Part shown: positions 1-8,248 of the stretch, in pieces
How the letters are laid out: every line of letters starts with the position of its first letter
How positions within the stretch are numbered: the stretch's first letter is position 1
Source: Streptomyces piniterrae
Lineage (GTDB): Bacteria; Actinomycetota; Actinomycetes; Streptomycetales; Streptomycetaceae
Assembly: GCF_005048155.1 (NCBI RefSeq)
Contig: NZ_SUMB01000003.1
Span: 434,001 to 498,000, forward strand
Direction: 5' to 3'
DNA length: 64,000 nucleotides
The notes under the pieces: model-generated
What the model saw: only the letters and a program-made list of their open reading frames with translations
Told to the model about the DNA's origin: nothing
Databases searched by the model: none
Program-made: the position numbers and the translations under genes

Positions 1-795
1 CGCCGCCCTGTTCTCACCCGTCGTGCCCGCCTCGGCGGCGCCGCGATAGCCGCCCTGGTCGCCGGCACCGCCGCGTTCGGCGCGGGCCAGGCCACCGCCG
101 AACACTCGGTGCCGCACACCGACAAGGAGATCCCCAACCTCACCCAGGTGCAGGACAAGATCAAGGCCTACTACGGCGACACGGTGACGGCCGACGGGCA
201 GCACTACGCCTCCCCGGACAGCAACTACGCCCGCCAGGTCCACGGCATCGAGGCCAAGGCCCGCGCGTATCTGACCAAGGCGCTGGCCGGCAAGCGCGCG
301 GCCGGGGACCCCAAGCCCGCCATCGTCCTCGACATGGACGACACCACCCTGCTCACCTACAACTACGAGCTCCAGGTCGGCTTCGCCTTCACCCCGGAGA
401 GCCAGGACAAGTACCTGGCCTCGACCGACATGGACCCGGTCTTCGGCATGAACCGGCTCGTCAACTGGGCGCACGACAAGGGCGCCGAGGTCTTCTTCCT
501 GACCGGCCGCAAGGAGAAGCAGCGCGACTGGAGCGTGCGCAACCTCGAGAACGTCGGCTACGGGGTGCCGCTGGACCGTACGCATGTGTACCTGAAGAAC
601 AAGGAGAACCCGCCGCCGTACCTGCCGTGCGGCGCCACCTGCACGACCACCGAGTTCAAGTCGGGCACCCGCAAGCACATCGAGTCCCTCGGCTACAACA
701 TCGTCGCCAACTTCGGGGACCAGTACAGCGACCTGAACGGCGGCTACGGGGACCGGACCTTCAAGATGCCGAACCCGATGTACTACCTGCCGTAA
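1..795 (+). CDS. HAD-superfamily acid phosphatase, secreted (5' end outside window)
   Basis: The reading frame is open from base 1, so the true start lies upstream. The visible N-terminus (RRPVLTRRARLGGAAIAALV...) reads as the arginine and hydrophobic parts of a signal peptide ending near ATAEHS, so a start at the GTG at 109 would lose it. HAD motif I is present as AIVLDMDDTTLL: a catalytic DxD, the general acid/base, then Thr. A later FFLTGRKEKQRDW fits motif II (Thr), and NFGDQYSDL fits motif IV acidic residues. This matches the class B/plant-type acid phosphatase group, extracellular phosphomonoesterases. The gene converges on the RNase Z gene with 21 bp between stops. The family is confident; the substrate is unknown. 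Confidence 0.85.
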   Translation, partial: RRPVLTRRARLGGAAIAALVAGTAAFGAGQATAEHSVPHTDKEIPNLTQVQDKIKAYYGDTVTADGQHYASPDSNYARQVHGIEAKARAYLTKALAGKRAAGDPKPAIVLDMDDTTLLTYNYELQVGFAFTPESQDKYLASTDMDPVFGMNRLVNWAHDKGAEVFFLTGRKEKQRDWSVRNLENVGYGVPLDRTHVYLKNKENPPPYLPCGATCTTTEFKSGTRKHIESLGYNIVANFGDQYSDLNGGYGDRTFKMPNPMYYLP

Positions 796-816
796 CGGCC
801 GGCAGTCCCTCCGAGG

Positions 817-1722
817 TCAGCGCCTCTTGGGCAGCGGCACGCGCATCAGGTCCTGGGCGATGGTGAGTTCCCCGGTGAATCCCGTTGCGCGTGCCTGCCG
901 CTCGAACTCCGCGGGGTCGGCATAGCGCTGCGAGAAGTGCGTCAGCACGAGATGCCGCACGCCCGCGTCCATGGCCACTCCGGCGGCCTGCCCGGCCGTC
1001 AAGTGGCCGTGGTCGACGGCCAGTTGGATGTCCTCGTCCAGGAACGTCGACTCGATGACGAGCATGTCCACGCCCTCCGCGAGGGCATACACCCCTGAAC
1101 ACAACCGGGTGTCCATCACGAACGCGAACCGCTGGCCCGGCCGCACCTCGCTCACCTCGTCGAGGGTGACGCCGTTCAGCTCGCCGGCCCGCTGCAGCCT
1201 GCCGACGTCCGGTCCGGAGATGCCGTGCGCGGCCAGCCGGTCGGGCAGCATCCGCCGGGTGTCCGGTTCCACCAGGCGGTAGCCGTACGACTCGACGGGG
1301 TGCGAGAGCTTCCGCGCCTGCAGGACGTAGGTCGCCGAACGGTCCAGCTCGCCGTCCTCGGAGACCGGCCGCTGGGTGAGCTGGACCGTCTCGCGGTAGG
1401 CGGTGGCATAGCGCAGCCGGTCGAAGAAGCGCTGGCCGCTGGCCGGGTAGTGGGCGGTGACGGGGTGCGGCACCCGGTCCAGGTTGATCCGCTGGATCAC
1501 CCCGGCCAGGCCCAGCGAGTGGTCACCGTGGAAGTGCGTGACGCAGATCCGGTTGAGGTCATGGGCGGCGACCCCGGCCCGCAGCATCTGACGCTGCGTC
1601 CCCTCACCGGGGTCGAAGAGCAGCCCCTGGCCGTCCCAGAGCAGCAGATAGCCGTTGTGGTTGCGGTGTCGGGTGGGGACCTGGCTGGCGGTGCCGAGGA
1701 CGACCAGTTCGCGTACGGACAC
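817..1722 (-). CDS. rnz: Ribonuclease Z (tRNA 3' endonuclease)
   Basis: This 301-residue protein belongs to the metallo-beta-lactamase superfamily. The zinc motif HFHGDH lies at about residues 63-68, followed by [10 protein letters not shown], the form typical of RNase Z. Later metal ligands are visible in FVMDTR, LVIESTF and [10 protein letters not shown]. The enzyme cuts 3' trailers from tRNA precursors. That matters here because neither tRNA gene in the window encodes CCA, so trailer removal followed by CCA addition is needed. The GTG start at 1722 is 3 bp downstream of the HIT gene's stop, so the two are probably co-transcribed and translationally coupled. An arylsulfatase-like paralogue is an alternative but fits less well. 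Confidence 0.88.
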   Translation of the reverse strand: MSVRELVVLGTASQVPTRHRNHNGYLLLWDGQGLLFDPGEGTQRQMLRAGVAAHDLNRICVTHFHGDHSLGLAGVIQRINLDRVPHPVTAHYPASGQRFFDRLRYATAYRETVQLTQRPVSEDGELDRSATYVLQARKLSHPVESYGYRLVEPDTRRMLPDRLAAHGISGPDVGRLQRAGELNGVTLDEVSEVRPGQRFAFVMDTRLCSGVYALAEGVDMLVIESTFLDEDIQLAVDHGHLTAGQAAGVAMDAGVRHLVLTHFSQRYADPAEFERQARATGFTGELTIAQDLMRVPLPKRR

Positions 1723-1725
1723 CGA

Positions 1726-2085
1726 CTATCCGGGGGGCCACTGGAGGCCGCGGCCGCTGAGCACGTGCAGATGGGCGTGGAAGACGGTCTGGCCCGCGCC
1801 GGCGCCGGTGTTGAAGACGACCCGGTAGCCCCGGTCCTCGACCTTGTCCTCGACGGCGACCTCGCGGGACTCGCGCAGTATGTCGGCGATGACCTGCGGT
1901 TCGGCGGCGGCGAGGGTCGCCGCGTCCGGGTAGTGCACCTTGGGGATCACCAGGACGTGGGTCGGAGCCTGGGGGTTGATGTCGCGGAACGCGACGGTGG
2001 TCTCGGTCTCGCGGACGATGGTCGCCGGTACCTCCCCTGCCACGATCTTGCAGAACAGGCAGTCGGCCTGCGGTTCTCCCGCCAC
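1726..2085 (-). CDS. HIT family nucleotide-binding hydrolase
   Basis: The protein has 119 residues. The chosen GTG at 2085 has a strong GGAGG ribosome site a few bases upstream; the frame stays open further upstream but reads as low-complexity Arg/Pro sequence. The N-terminus carries a CLFCKI zinc pair, the centre has FRDINPQAPTHVLVIPK, and the C-terminus has the histidine triad HAHLH followed by VLSGR, with the middle His as the nucleophile. This is the HinT/PKCI branch, which hydrolyses purine nucleoside phosphoramidates. It precedes the RNase Z gene by 3 bp. The family is sure; the physiological substrate is not. Confidence 0.88.
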   Translation of the reverse strand: MAGEPQADCLFCKIVAGEVPATIVRETETTVAFRDINPQAPTHVLVIPKVHYPDAATLAAAEPQVIADILRESREVAVEDKVEDRGYRVVFNTGAGAGQTVFHAHLHVLSGRGLQWPPG

Positions 2086-2284
2086 CGGTGGCTCCTCCCG
2101 GGTCTCGGTCGTACGCACGGTGCGCACGGCCTCGGATGCTACCGGGCGGCGCCCGTGCGAGTGGCCACCGCACCCGGCGCCGCGCGGACGGGCCGTCACA
2201 CGCCGCGGCGGGCGGGCCCGGCTCCTCCGTCGGATCACTAAGCTGGGCCCGAACCGCTTCGCCCACAACCGGGAGTTATGCACC

Positions 2285-2716
2285 ATGGCAACCACGCGCA
2301 CCGCCAACACCCACTGGGAAGGCAACCTCCTGGAGGGCAAGGGCCAGGTCGCCCTCTCCTCCTCCAACATCGGCACGTACGACGTGAGCTGGCCGGCCCG
2401 CGCCGAGCAGCCGGGCGGCAAGACCAGCCCCGAGGAGCTCATCGCGGCCGCCCACTCCTCCTGCTACTCCATGGCCTTCTCGCACGGCCTGGCCGGCAAG
2501 GGCTACACCGTCGAGACGGTCGACACCCAGGCCGATGTCACCTTCCAGCCGGGTGAGGGCATCACCGGCATCGTGCTGACCGTCAAGGCCAAGGTGCCGG
2601 GTCTGTCCGAAGCGGACTTCCAGGCCGCGGCCGAGGACGCCAAGAAGAACTGCCCGGTGAGCCAGGCCCTGGCGGGCGTCAAGAACATCACGCTGGACGC
2701 CGCGCTGCTGGCCTGA
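2285..2716 (+). CDS. OsmC/Ohr family peroxiredoxin
   Basis: The protein has 143 residues and starts at ATG 2285, preceded by CGGGAG. Two catalytic cysteines are visible: Cys60 in AAHSSCYSM and Cys123 in KKNCPVS, the spacing expected of OsmC-type thiol peroxidases. The start (MATTRTANTHWEGNLLEGKG) and the GGKTSPEELIAAAHSSC block match the OsmC rather than the Ohr subgroup. The expected role is reduction of organic hydroperoxides during osmotic or oxidative stress. The gene is transcribed alone, divergent from the HIT gene, and is followed at once by a strong hairpin terminator. Confidence 0.88.
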   Translation: MATTRTANTHWEGNLLEGKGQVALSSSNIGTYDVSWPARAEQPGGKTSPEELIAAAHSSCYSMAFSHGLAGKGYTVETVDTQADVTFQPGEGITGIVLTVKAKVPGLSEADFQAAAEDAKKNCPVSQALAGVKNITLDAALLA

Positions 2717-2732
2717 AAACCGTGATCTGACA

Positions 2733-2764
2733 CCCCCTGCCGGCCGATCCGGGCCGGCAGGGGG
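2733..2764 (+). terminator. Hairpin terminator after osmC-like gene
   Basis: A perfect 13-bp stem (2733-2745 with 2752-2764) around a 6-nt loop begins 17 nt after the stop. There is no T-tract, which is usual for actinomycete terminators. Confidence 0.75.
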
Positions 2765-2789
2765 CGAACGTGAACGGCGGTGGGGGGGC

Positions 2790-2817
2790 GGGGCCCCCCC
2801 GGGCCGGGGGGGGCCCC
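2790..2817. repeat. G/C homopolymer inverted repeat
   Basis: An 11-bp perfect stem made only of G and C runs (2790-2800 with 2807-2817) lies between the convergent osmC-like and rsmE genes. It may help bidirectional termination, and it is the kind of sequence where base-calling errors are likely. Confidence 0.5.
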
Positions 2818-2894
2818 CCGCCGCGTTGTCAGTGGGGTGTGCCAGGATCGATGCGTACGGTTCGCCTGCCGTGTGTGCCGGGCAATGCGGAAGG

Positions 2895-3638
2895 TCAGTT
2901 CCAGCGTCCCGTGCGGCCCAGCAGCAGCGCCGTGGCGGCGGTGCCTGCGGTGGAGGTGCGCAGGACGGTCGGGCCGAGCCGGTAGGGCTTGGCGCCGGCC
3001 TCGGCGAAGGCGGTGAGTTCCTCCGGGGAGACGCCGCCCTCAGGTCCGACGACCAGCACGATCCGGCCGGTGGCGGGGAGTTCGGCGGTGGCGAGCGGGG
3101 CGCTGCCCTCCTCGTGGAGGACGGCGGCGAGGTCGGCGTCCGCGAGCAGCGCCGCCACCTGCTTGGTCGTCAACGGGTCCGCGACCTCGGGGAAGGTCAG
3201 CCGGCGCGACTGCTTGCCCGCCTCGCGCGCCGTGGCACGCCATTTCGCCAGCGACTTGGCGGCCCGCTCGCCGCGCCATTGGGTGACGCAACGCGCCGCC
3301 GCCCAGGGGACGATGGCATCGACGCCGGTCTCGGTCATCGTCTCGACGGCCAGTTCGCCGCGGTCCCCCTTGGGCAGCGCCTGCACGACCGTGATCAGCG
3401 GTGTCGGCGCTTCCTCGGTACGGACGCCGGTGACCGCGACGGTGAGCCGGTCCTTGCCCTCGACGGCCGCGACCGTGCCCTCGGCGCCGGTACCGCCGCC
3501 GTCCGTCAGCACGATCTCCTCGCCGACCCGCAGCCGGCGCACCGACACCGCATGCCGGCCCTCCGGCCCGTCCAGGACCAGCGTGCCGCCGGCCCGTACG
3601 TCCGCGAGCGAGTCGACGAGGAAGACCGGTGCCGTCAT
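2895..3638 (-). CDS. rsmE: 16S rRNA (uracil-1498-N3)-methyltransferase RsmE
   Basis: The protein has 247 residues. It shows an N-terminal PUA-like part (GRHAVSVRRLRVGEEIVLTDG) and a C-terminal SPOUT methyltransferase knot: VVQALPKGDR, then VVGPEGGVSPEE, then LGPTVLRTSTAGTAA. The last two are the AdoMet-binding loops. It methylates U1498 of 16S rRNA in the 30S subunit. The ATG at 3638 overlaps the upstream gene's TGA in an ATGA arrangement, so translation is probably coupled. The frame extends upstream into the neighbouring gene but only as an antisense-like shadow. Confidence 0.92.
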   Translation of the reverse strand: MTAPVFLVDSLADVRAGGTLVLDGPEGRHAVSVRRLRVGEEIVLTDGGGTGAEGTVAAVEGKDRLTVAVTGVRTEEAPTPLITVVQALPKGDRGELAVETMTETGVDAIVPWAAARCVTQWRGERAAKSLAKWRATAREAGKQSRRLTFPEVADPLTTKQVAALLADADLAAVLHEEGSAPLATAELPATGRIVLVVGPEGGVSPEELTAFAEAGAKPYRLGPTVLRTSTAGTAATALLLGRTGRWN

Positions 3639-4735
3639 GACGCGGCCCCGGTGCCGCCGGGCTGCAACGCGGCGCGGGCGGCGGCCAGTTCGGCCACCAG
3701 CACCTCCACCAGCCGCCCGGCCGGCAGCTCGCGCGCCATCCGGTGCCCCTGCCCGGCCCAAAGCGCCATGCCCTGCGCGTCGCCGGCCTTGGCCGCGGCC
3801 TTGCGCAGGCCCGAGGTGAGGTGGTGGACGGCGGGGTAGGCGGCCGGGGCGTACGGTCCGTGCTCCCGAAGGAAACGGTTCACCAGACCGCGGGCCGGGC
3901 GCCCGGAGAACGCCCGGGTCAGCTCGGTCCGGGTGAACAGCGGATTGGTCAGCGCCTGCTTGTGCAGGATGTTCGCACCCGACTCGGGCGTGATCAGGAA
4001 GGCCGTGCCGAGCTGCGCCGCGGCGGCGCCGGCGGCCTGCGCCGCGGCGATCTGCGAGCCCCGCATCAGCCCGCCCGCGGCGATGATCGGGATCTGCACC
4101 GCCTCGTAGACCTGGGCGATCAGGGAGAGCAGTCCGATGCCGGCGCCGCTGCCGTCGGCCTGTGGGTCGTCGCGGTGGGTGCTCTGGTGGCCGCCGGCCT
4201 CGATGCCCTGGACACAGACGGCGTCCGCGCCGGACCACTGCGCGGCCTGCGCCTCGGCCGTGGTGGTCACCGTCACGACGGTGTACGTACCGACCTTGGC
4301 GAGCGAGTCGAGCACCGCGCGGGAGGGGCAGCCGAAGGCGAAGGAGACCACCGGCACCGGGTCCTCGCGCAGGATCGCCAACTTGGCCTCGTAGCCGTCG
4401 TCGACGCCGCCCTGCGGATCGATCTCGCCCAGCGGGGTCTCGTACCACGCCGATTCGCCGGCCAGCTGCTCCCGGTAGACCTCGACGGCCGTGACATCGG
4501 CGAGCGTGGGCTGCGGCATGAAGAGGTTGACGCCGAACGGCCGACCGGTCAGCCGCCGCAGCTGCTTGATCTCCTCGTACATGCCGTCGGCGGTTTTGTA
4601 ACCGGCGGCGAGGAAGCCGAGACCGCCGGCCTCACTGACGGCGGCGGCGAGCTCCGGGCGGGCGGCACCGCCCGCCATCGGGGCCTGCACGATCGGGTAG
4701 CGGCAGAGATCGGTCAGCGCGGAGGGCATGAGCAC
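3635..4735 (-). CDS. Nitronate monooxygenase (2-nitropropane dioxygenase-like)
   Basis: This 366-residue FMN-dependent TIM barrel carries family motifs: PIVQAPMAGG at the N-terminus, GGLGFLAAGY, VSFAFGCP, CVQGIEAGGHQ with the catalytic His, IIAAGGLMRG and QLGTAFL. It oxidises alkyl nitronates, probably detoxifying propionate-3-nitronate. No strong ribosome site decides between GTG 4735 and the in-frame ATG at 4729, two codons later. The stop overlaps the rsmE start. A long perfect inverted repeat lies about 100 bp upstream, separating this operon from dnaJ. Confidence 0.87.
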   Translation of the reverse strand: MLMPSALTDLCRYPIVQAPMAGGAARPELAAAVSEAGGLGFLAAGYKTADGMYEEIKQLRRLTGRPFGVNLFMPQPTLADVTAVEVYREQLAGESAWYETPLGEIDPQGGVDDGYEAKLAILREDPVPVVSFAFGCPSRAVLDSLAKVGTYTVVTVTTTAEAQAAQWSGADAVCVQGIEAGGHQSTHRDDPQADGSGAGIGLLSLIAQVYEAVQIPIIAAGGLMRGSQIAAAQAAGAAAAQLGTAFLITPESGANILHKQALTNPLFTRTELTRAFSGRPARGLVNRFLREHGPYAPAAYPAVHHLTSGLRKAAAKAGDAQGMALWAGQGHRMARELPAGRLVEVLVAELAAARAALQPGGTGAAS

Positions 4736-4831
4736 ATCGTGTCACGCCTGTTGCCACGTCCCGAACACGGGCCGGGCCGGTTCTCGGGACACCTGCCGGT
4801 TCCCGGGAGACGTGGAGGGTAGGAACGGGTT

Positions 4832-4881
4832 GGGGCGCTGTGGACCCCTAGGGGAGATCCCCTAGGGGTCCACAGCGCCCC
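4832..4881. terminator. 24-bp perfect inverted repeat (bidirectional terminator candidate)
   Basis: Arms 4832-4855 and 4858-4881 are perfectly complementary with only 2 nt between them. Each arm contains the palindrome CCCCTAGGGG (4845-4854 and 4859-4868). It lies downstream of dnaJ on the minus strand, so termination of the hrcA-dnaJ operon is the simplest role. Confidence 0.65.
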
Positions 4882-4912
4882 AGACCAATGCCTACCCGCC
4901 GGAGGCCCGGCG

Positions 4913-4994
4913 GAAGCAACTACCGCCCGTTGCCGTGCCCATCCGGGGGACACCCCCCGGACCCCCGGCAGGCAGAAGCAACTACCGCCCGTTG
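4913..4994. repeat. 20-bp direct repeat duplicating the dnaJ 3' end
   Basis: The same 20 bases occur at 4913-4932 and at 4975-4994. The second copy contains the last codons and stop of dnaJ; the first lies 62 bp further downstream of that gene. The match is exact. Confidence 0.8.
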
Positions 4995-6121
4995 AAAGCG
5001 TCCTTCAGCCGTGAGAAGAGTCCCTGCTGGCCGGGCTGAAACTGGCCCGTGGGGCGTTCTTCACCCCGGAGCTTGGCCAGCCGCCGCAGCAGCTCCTCCT
5101 GCTCGGGGTCGAGCTTGCCGGGAGTCTGCACCTCGACGTGGACGATCAGATCGCCCCGGCCGCCGCCGCGCAGATGCGTGACACCGCGCTGGTGCAGCGG
5201 GATCGACTGGCCCGACTGCGTACCCGGACGGACGTCGATCTCCTCCATCCCGTCCAGCGTCTCCAGCGGGCACTTCGTGCCCAGCGCGGCCGCCGTCATC
5301 GGGATGGTGACCGTGCAGTGCAGATCGTCGCCGCGCCGCTGGAAGACCGGGTGCGGCAGCTCGTGGATCTCGACGTAGAGGTCACCGGCCGGACCGCCAC
5401 CGGGGCCGACCTCGCCCTCGCCGGCGAGCTGGATGCGGGTCCCGTTGTCGACACCGGCCGGGATCTTCACGGTCAGGGTGCGGCGGGAGCGGATCCGCCC
5501 GTCGCCCGCGCACTCCGGGCACGGCGTCGGGACGACCGTGCCGAAGCCCTGACACTGGGGGCACGGCCGGGATGTCATGACCTGGCCGAGGAAGGACCGG
5601 GTGACCTGCGAGACCTCACCGCGGCCGCGGCACATGTCACAGGTCTGCGCTGAGGTGCCCGGGGCCGCGCCCTCGCCGGTGCAGGTCGTACACACGATGG
5701 CGGTGTCGACCTGGATGTCCTTGGTCGTGCCGAAGGCCGCCTCGGTCAGCTCGATGTCGAGCCGGATCATGGCGTCCTGGCCGCGGCGGGTACGCGAGCG
5801 CGGTCCGCGCTGCGAGGCCGTGCCGAAGAAGGCGTCCATGATGTCGGAGAAGTTGCCGAAGCCCGCGCCGAAGCCGCCCGCGCCGCCACCGGCGCCGCCC
5901 GACTGCGAGAGGGGATCGCCGCCCAGGTCGTAGACCTGCTTCTTCTGCGGGTCCGACAGGACCTCGTAGGCGGCGTTGATCTCCTTGAACCGCTCCTGGG
6001 TCTTGGGATCCGGGTTCACGTCCGGGTGCAGCTCGCGCGCAAGCCGCCGGAAAGCCTTCTTGATCTCGTCCTGGGATGCATCGCGCCGAACGCCCAGGAC
6101 CGCGTAGTAATCCGTGGCCAC
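4982..6121 (-). CDS. dnaJ: Chaperone DnaJ (second, hrcA-linked copy)
   Basis: The protein has 379 residues. The J domain (residues 1-70) has HPD at 32-34. A Gly/Phe-rich linker (GGAGGGAGGFGAGFGNF) follows, then four zinc-binding CxxCxGxG-type repeats (CTTCTGEG, CDMCRGRG, CPQCQGFG, CPECAGDG) and the two C-terminal substrate-binding domains. It stimulates DnaK ATPase activity and delivers unfolded clients. The GTG start at 6121 directly abuts the hrcA stop at 6122, so the genes form one operon under the CIRCE element. Streptomycetes normally carry another dnaJ in the dnaK operon; this is the hrcA-linked one. Confidence 0.95.
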   Translation of the reverse strand: MATDYYAVLGVRRDASQDEIKKAFRRLARELHPDVNPDPKTQERFKEINAAYEVLSDPQKKQVYDLGGDPLSQSGGAGGGAGGFGAGFGNFSDIMDAFFGTASQRGPRSRTRRGQDAMIRLDIELTEAAFGTTKDIQVDTAIVCTTCTGEGAAPGTSAQTCDMCRGRGEVSQVTRSFLGQVMTSRPCPQCQGFGTVVPTPCPECAGDGRIRSRRTLTVKIPAGVDNGTRIQLAGEGEVGPGGGPAGDLYVEIHELPHPVFQRRGDDLHCTVTIPMTAAALGTKCPLETLDGMEEIDVRPGTQSGQSIPLHQRGVTHLRGGGRGDLIVHVEVQTPGKLDPEQEELLRRLAKLRGEERPTGQFQPGQQGLFSRLKDAFNGR

Positions 6122-7138
6122 TTACGACTCCGCCAGGATCTGTCCGACGTAACGTGCCACTGCGCGTACCGCTCCCATCGTTCCGGGGTAGTCCATGCGG
6201 GTCGGTCCGACCACGCCGAGTTTGGCGACTGCCTCGTCGCCCGAACCGTAGCCGACCGCGACGACCGATGTGGACGCCAGGCCTTCATGGGCATTCTCAT
6301 GCCCGATACGTACGGTCATGCCCGAGTCCTTGGCCTCCCCGAGCAGCTTGAGCAGCACCACATGCTCCTCAAGGGCCTCCAGCACCGGCCGGATGGTCAG
6401 TGGGAAATCATGCCCGAAGCGCGTGAGATTGGCGGTTCCGCCGATCACCAGGCGCTCTTCGGTCTCCTCCACCAAAGTCTCCAGCAACACCGACAGCACT
6501 GTCGAGACCGTGCTGCGGTCGTCCTGCTCGAAGGAGTCCGGAAGATCCTGCACCAGCTGCGGCACATCCGCGAACTTGCGCCCCACGACACGGCTGTTGA
6601 GCCGCGCCCGCAGATCCGCCAGCGACGTTTCGGCGAACGGCGTCTCGCAGTCGACCAGCCGCTGCTCGACCCGTCCGGTGTCCGTGATCAGTACGAGCAT
6701 CAGCCGGGCCGGGGCCAGCGCCAGCAGCTCGACATGCCGGACCGTGGACCGGGTCAGTGACGGGTACTGCACGACCGCGACCTGCCGGGTCAGCTGCGCC
6801 AGCAGCCGGACCGTGCGGCCCACCACGTCGTCCAGGTCGACGGCGCCGTCCAGGAAGTTCTGGATGGCGCGCCGTTCCGGGGAGGACAGCGGCTTGACGG
6901 CGGCGAGCTTGTCGACGAACAGGCGGTAGCCCTTGTCGGTCGGGATCCGGCCTGCGCTGGTGTGCGGCTGGGCGATGAATCCCTCGTCCTCCAGGACTGC
7001 CATGTCGTTGCGGACCGTGGCCGGGGAGACGCCGAGCTGATGGCGCTCGGTGAGGGCCTTGGAGCCGACCGGCTCCTCGGTCCCGACGTAGTCCTGGACG
7101 ATGGCGCGCAGCACTTCGAGCCTGCGTTCACTGAGCAT
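6122..7138 (-). CDS. hrcA: Heat-inducible transcriptional repressor HrcA
   Basis: The protein has 338 residues and starts at ATG 7138 with GGAGGT upstream. The N-terminal winged helix ([17 protein letters not shown], then [18 protein letters not shown]) and the [15 protein letters not shown] block are diagnostic; a GAF-like domain follows, with [15 protein letters not shown] at the end. HrcA binds CIRCE inverted repeats and represses chaperone genes; it needs GroEL for activity. A CIRCE-type site lies 43 bp upstream of this start, so the hrcA-dnaJ operon should be autorepressed. Confidence 0.96.
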   Translation of the reverse strand: MLSERRLEVLRAIVQDYVGTEEPVGSKALTERHQLGVSPATVRNDMAVLEDEGFIAQPHTSAGRIPTDKGYRLFVDKLAAVKPLSSPERRAIQNFLDGAVDLDDVVGRTVRLLAQLTRQVAVVQYPSLTRSTVRHVELLALAPARLMLVLITDTGRVEQRLVDCETPFAETSLADLRARLNSRVVGRKFADVPQLVQDLPDSFEQDDRSTVSTVLSVLLETLVEETEERLVIGGTANLTRFGHDFPLTIRPVLEALEEHVVLLKLLGEAKDSGMTVRIGHENAHEGLASTSVVAVGYGSGDEAVAKLGVVGPTRMDYPGTMGAVRAVARYVGQILAES

Positions 7139-7181
7139 CCTGCGCACCTCCAGTCCGGCCGTTCCGCCACTTCCGACTCGC

Positions 7182-7208
7182 TTGGCACTCACACGGGCCG
7201 AGTGCCAG
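7182..7208 (-). promoter_or_regulatory. CIRCE operator (HrcA binding site)
   Basis: TTGGCACTC, nine bases, then GAGTGCCAG. The consensus is TTAGCACTC-N9-GAGTGCTAA, so the spacer is exact and three positions differ. It sits between the probable promoter and hrcA. Confidence 0.9.
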
Positions 7209-7218
7209 GCCCTGAGCC

Positions 7219-7249
7219 AGTGTACGGCCGAGTAGCACGGCCACGGCAA
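7219..7249 (-). promoter_or_regulatory. Candidate hrcA-dnaJ promoter
   Basis: A TACACT -10 box (7219-7224) ends 10 bp upstream of CIRCE, so the operator would cover the transcription start. The best -35 (TTGCCG, 7244-7249) is 19 bp away, longer than ideal. Confidence 0.4.
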
Positions 7250-7369
7250 GAGCGGCCGTATCCCGTACCTGCCCAGGGACCGGCCGGCTACCTGCCCCCG
7301 GGCCGTGAACAGCCGTTCCACGGGGGCAATCGTCGGGCAACGCTATCGCGGGAGAGCTAGCGTCTCGGT

Positions 7370-8119
7370 ATGCACACTGCTGGGGAAAACGCCGGTTGGG
7401 AAGAGGCCGGCTGGGAACGGCTCGGTGACGGTGTCGCGCGGCGCCGGATGCCGGGCTGGGACGAGACGATCGGGGTCATCGCCGGAGAGACCGGAGTGAT
7501 GATCGTCGACACCGGTGCGAGCATCCGGGACGGCGCGGATCTGCGGCGCGCGATCCGCGGGGTGCTGGGCCGGGAAGTGACGCATGTCGCTCTCACCCAT
7601 CCGCATTTCGATCATGTGCTGGGCACCGCCGCGTTCGCGGGGGTGAAGGTGTTCGGCGCGGCCGGCCTGGCCGAGCTGCTGGAGCGCGACCGCGAGGAGC
7701 TGCGGCGGAGCGCGGTGCGGCACGGTGTCGAGCCGGATGCCGCCGCGGAGGCGGCCGATCTGGTGGTCCGCCCGCATCACCACGTCCATGGCGAGCTGAC
7801 CGTCGATCTCGGTGGCCGTCCGGTGCTGCTCGCCAACGTGGGTCCCGGGCATACGGCCCATGACCTGGCCGTTCTGGTGCCGGGCCGGGGCGGCGACCCG
7901 GAGATCGTCTTCTGCGGCGACCTGGTCGAGGAGTCCGGCGAACCCCAGGCGGGCGGCGACGCGCTGCCGCACCAGTGGCCGGCGGCCCTGGACCGGCTGC
8001 TGGCCCTCGGTGGTGCGGACGCGGTGTACGTACCGGGGCACGGCGCCGTGGTGAATGCCCGGTTCGTCCGTGAGCAACGCGACGCGCTGGCCGCCCGCTT
8101 CGGCGTGTCCCGCGCCTGA
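7370..8119 (+). CDS. Metallo-beta-lactamase fold hydrolase
   Basis: This 249-residue MBL-fold protein has a zinc motif THPHFDH (His77, His79, Asp81, His82) with VLGTAAF after it. It also has an internal metal His in GPGHTAHDL, VFCGDLVEE with a bridging Asp, and VPGHGAVV near the end. Glyoxalase-II and quorum-lactonase relatives share this layout, but the sequence does not point to one substrate. It is divergent from hrcA across a 231-bp region holding CIRCE. GGGAG lies rather far (about 17 nt) from the ATG, so the ribosome site is weak. Confidence 0.8.
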   Translation: MHTAGENAGWEEAGWERLGDGVARRRMPGWDETIGVIAGETGVMIVDTGASIRDGADLRRAIRGVLGREVTHVALTHPHFDHVLGTAAFAGVKVFGAAGLAELLERDREELRRSAVRHGVEPDAAAEAADLVVRPHHHVHGELTVDLGGRPVLLANVGPGHTAHDLAVLVPGRGGDPEIVFCGDLVEESGEPQAGGDALPHQWPAALDRLLALGGADAVYVPGHGAVVNARFVREQRDALAARFGVSRA

Positions 8120-8248
8120 TCGGCCCAGTCGTCCTACCGTCCTTCGCGTCCCCGCACCCGGTCCCCGACCGGCTGCACACGCCCGGGGGAACACAGCTCC
8201 CGGGCCCCCAGCCGAAGTCGCCAGCCCCGAGAAACAGGTCCCGCCGCC

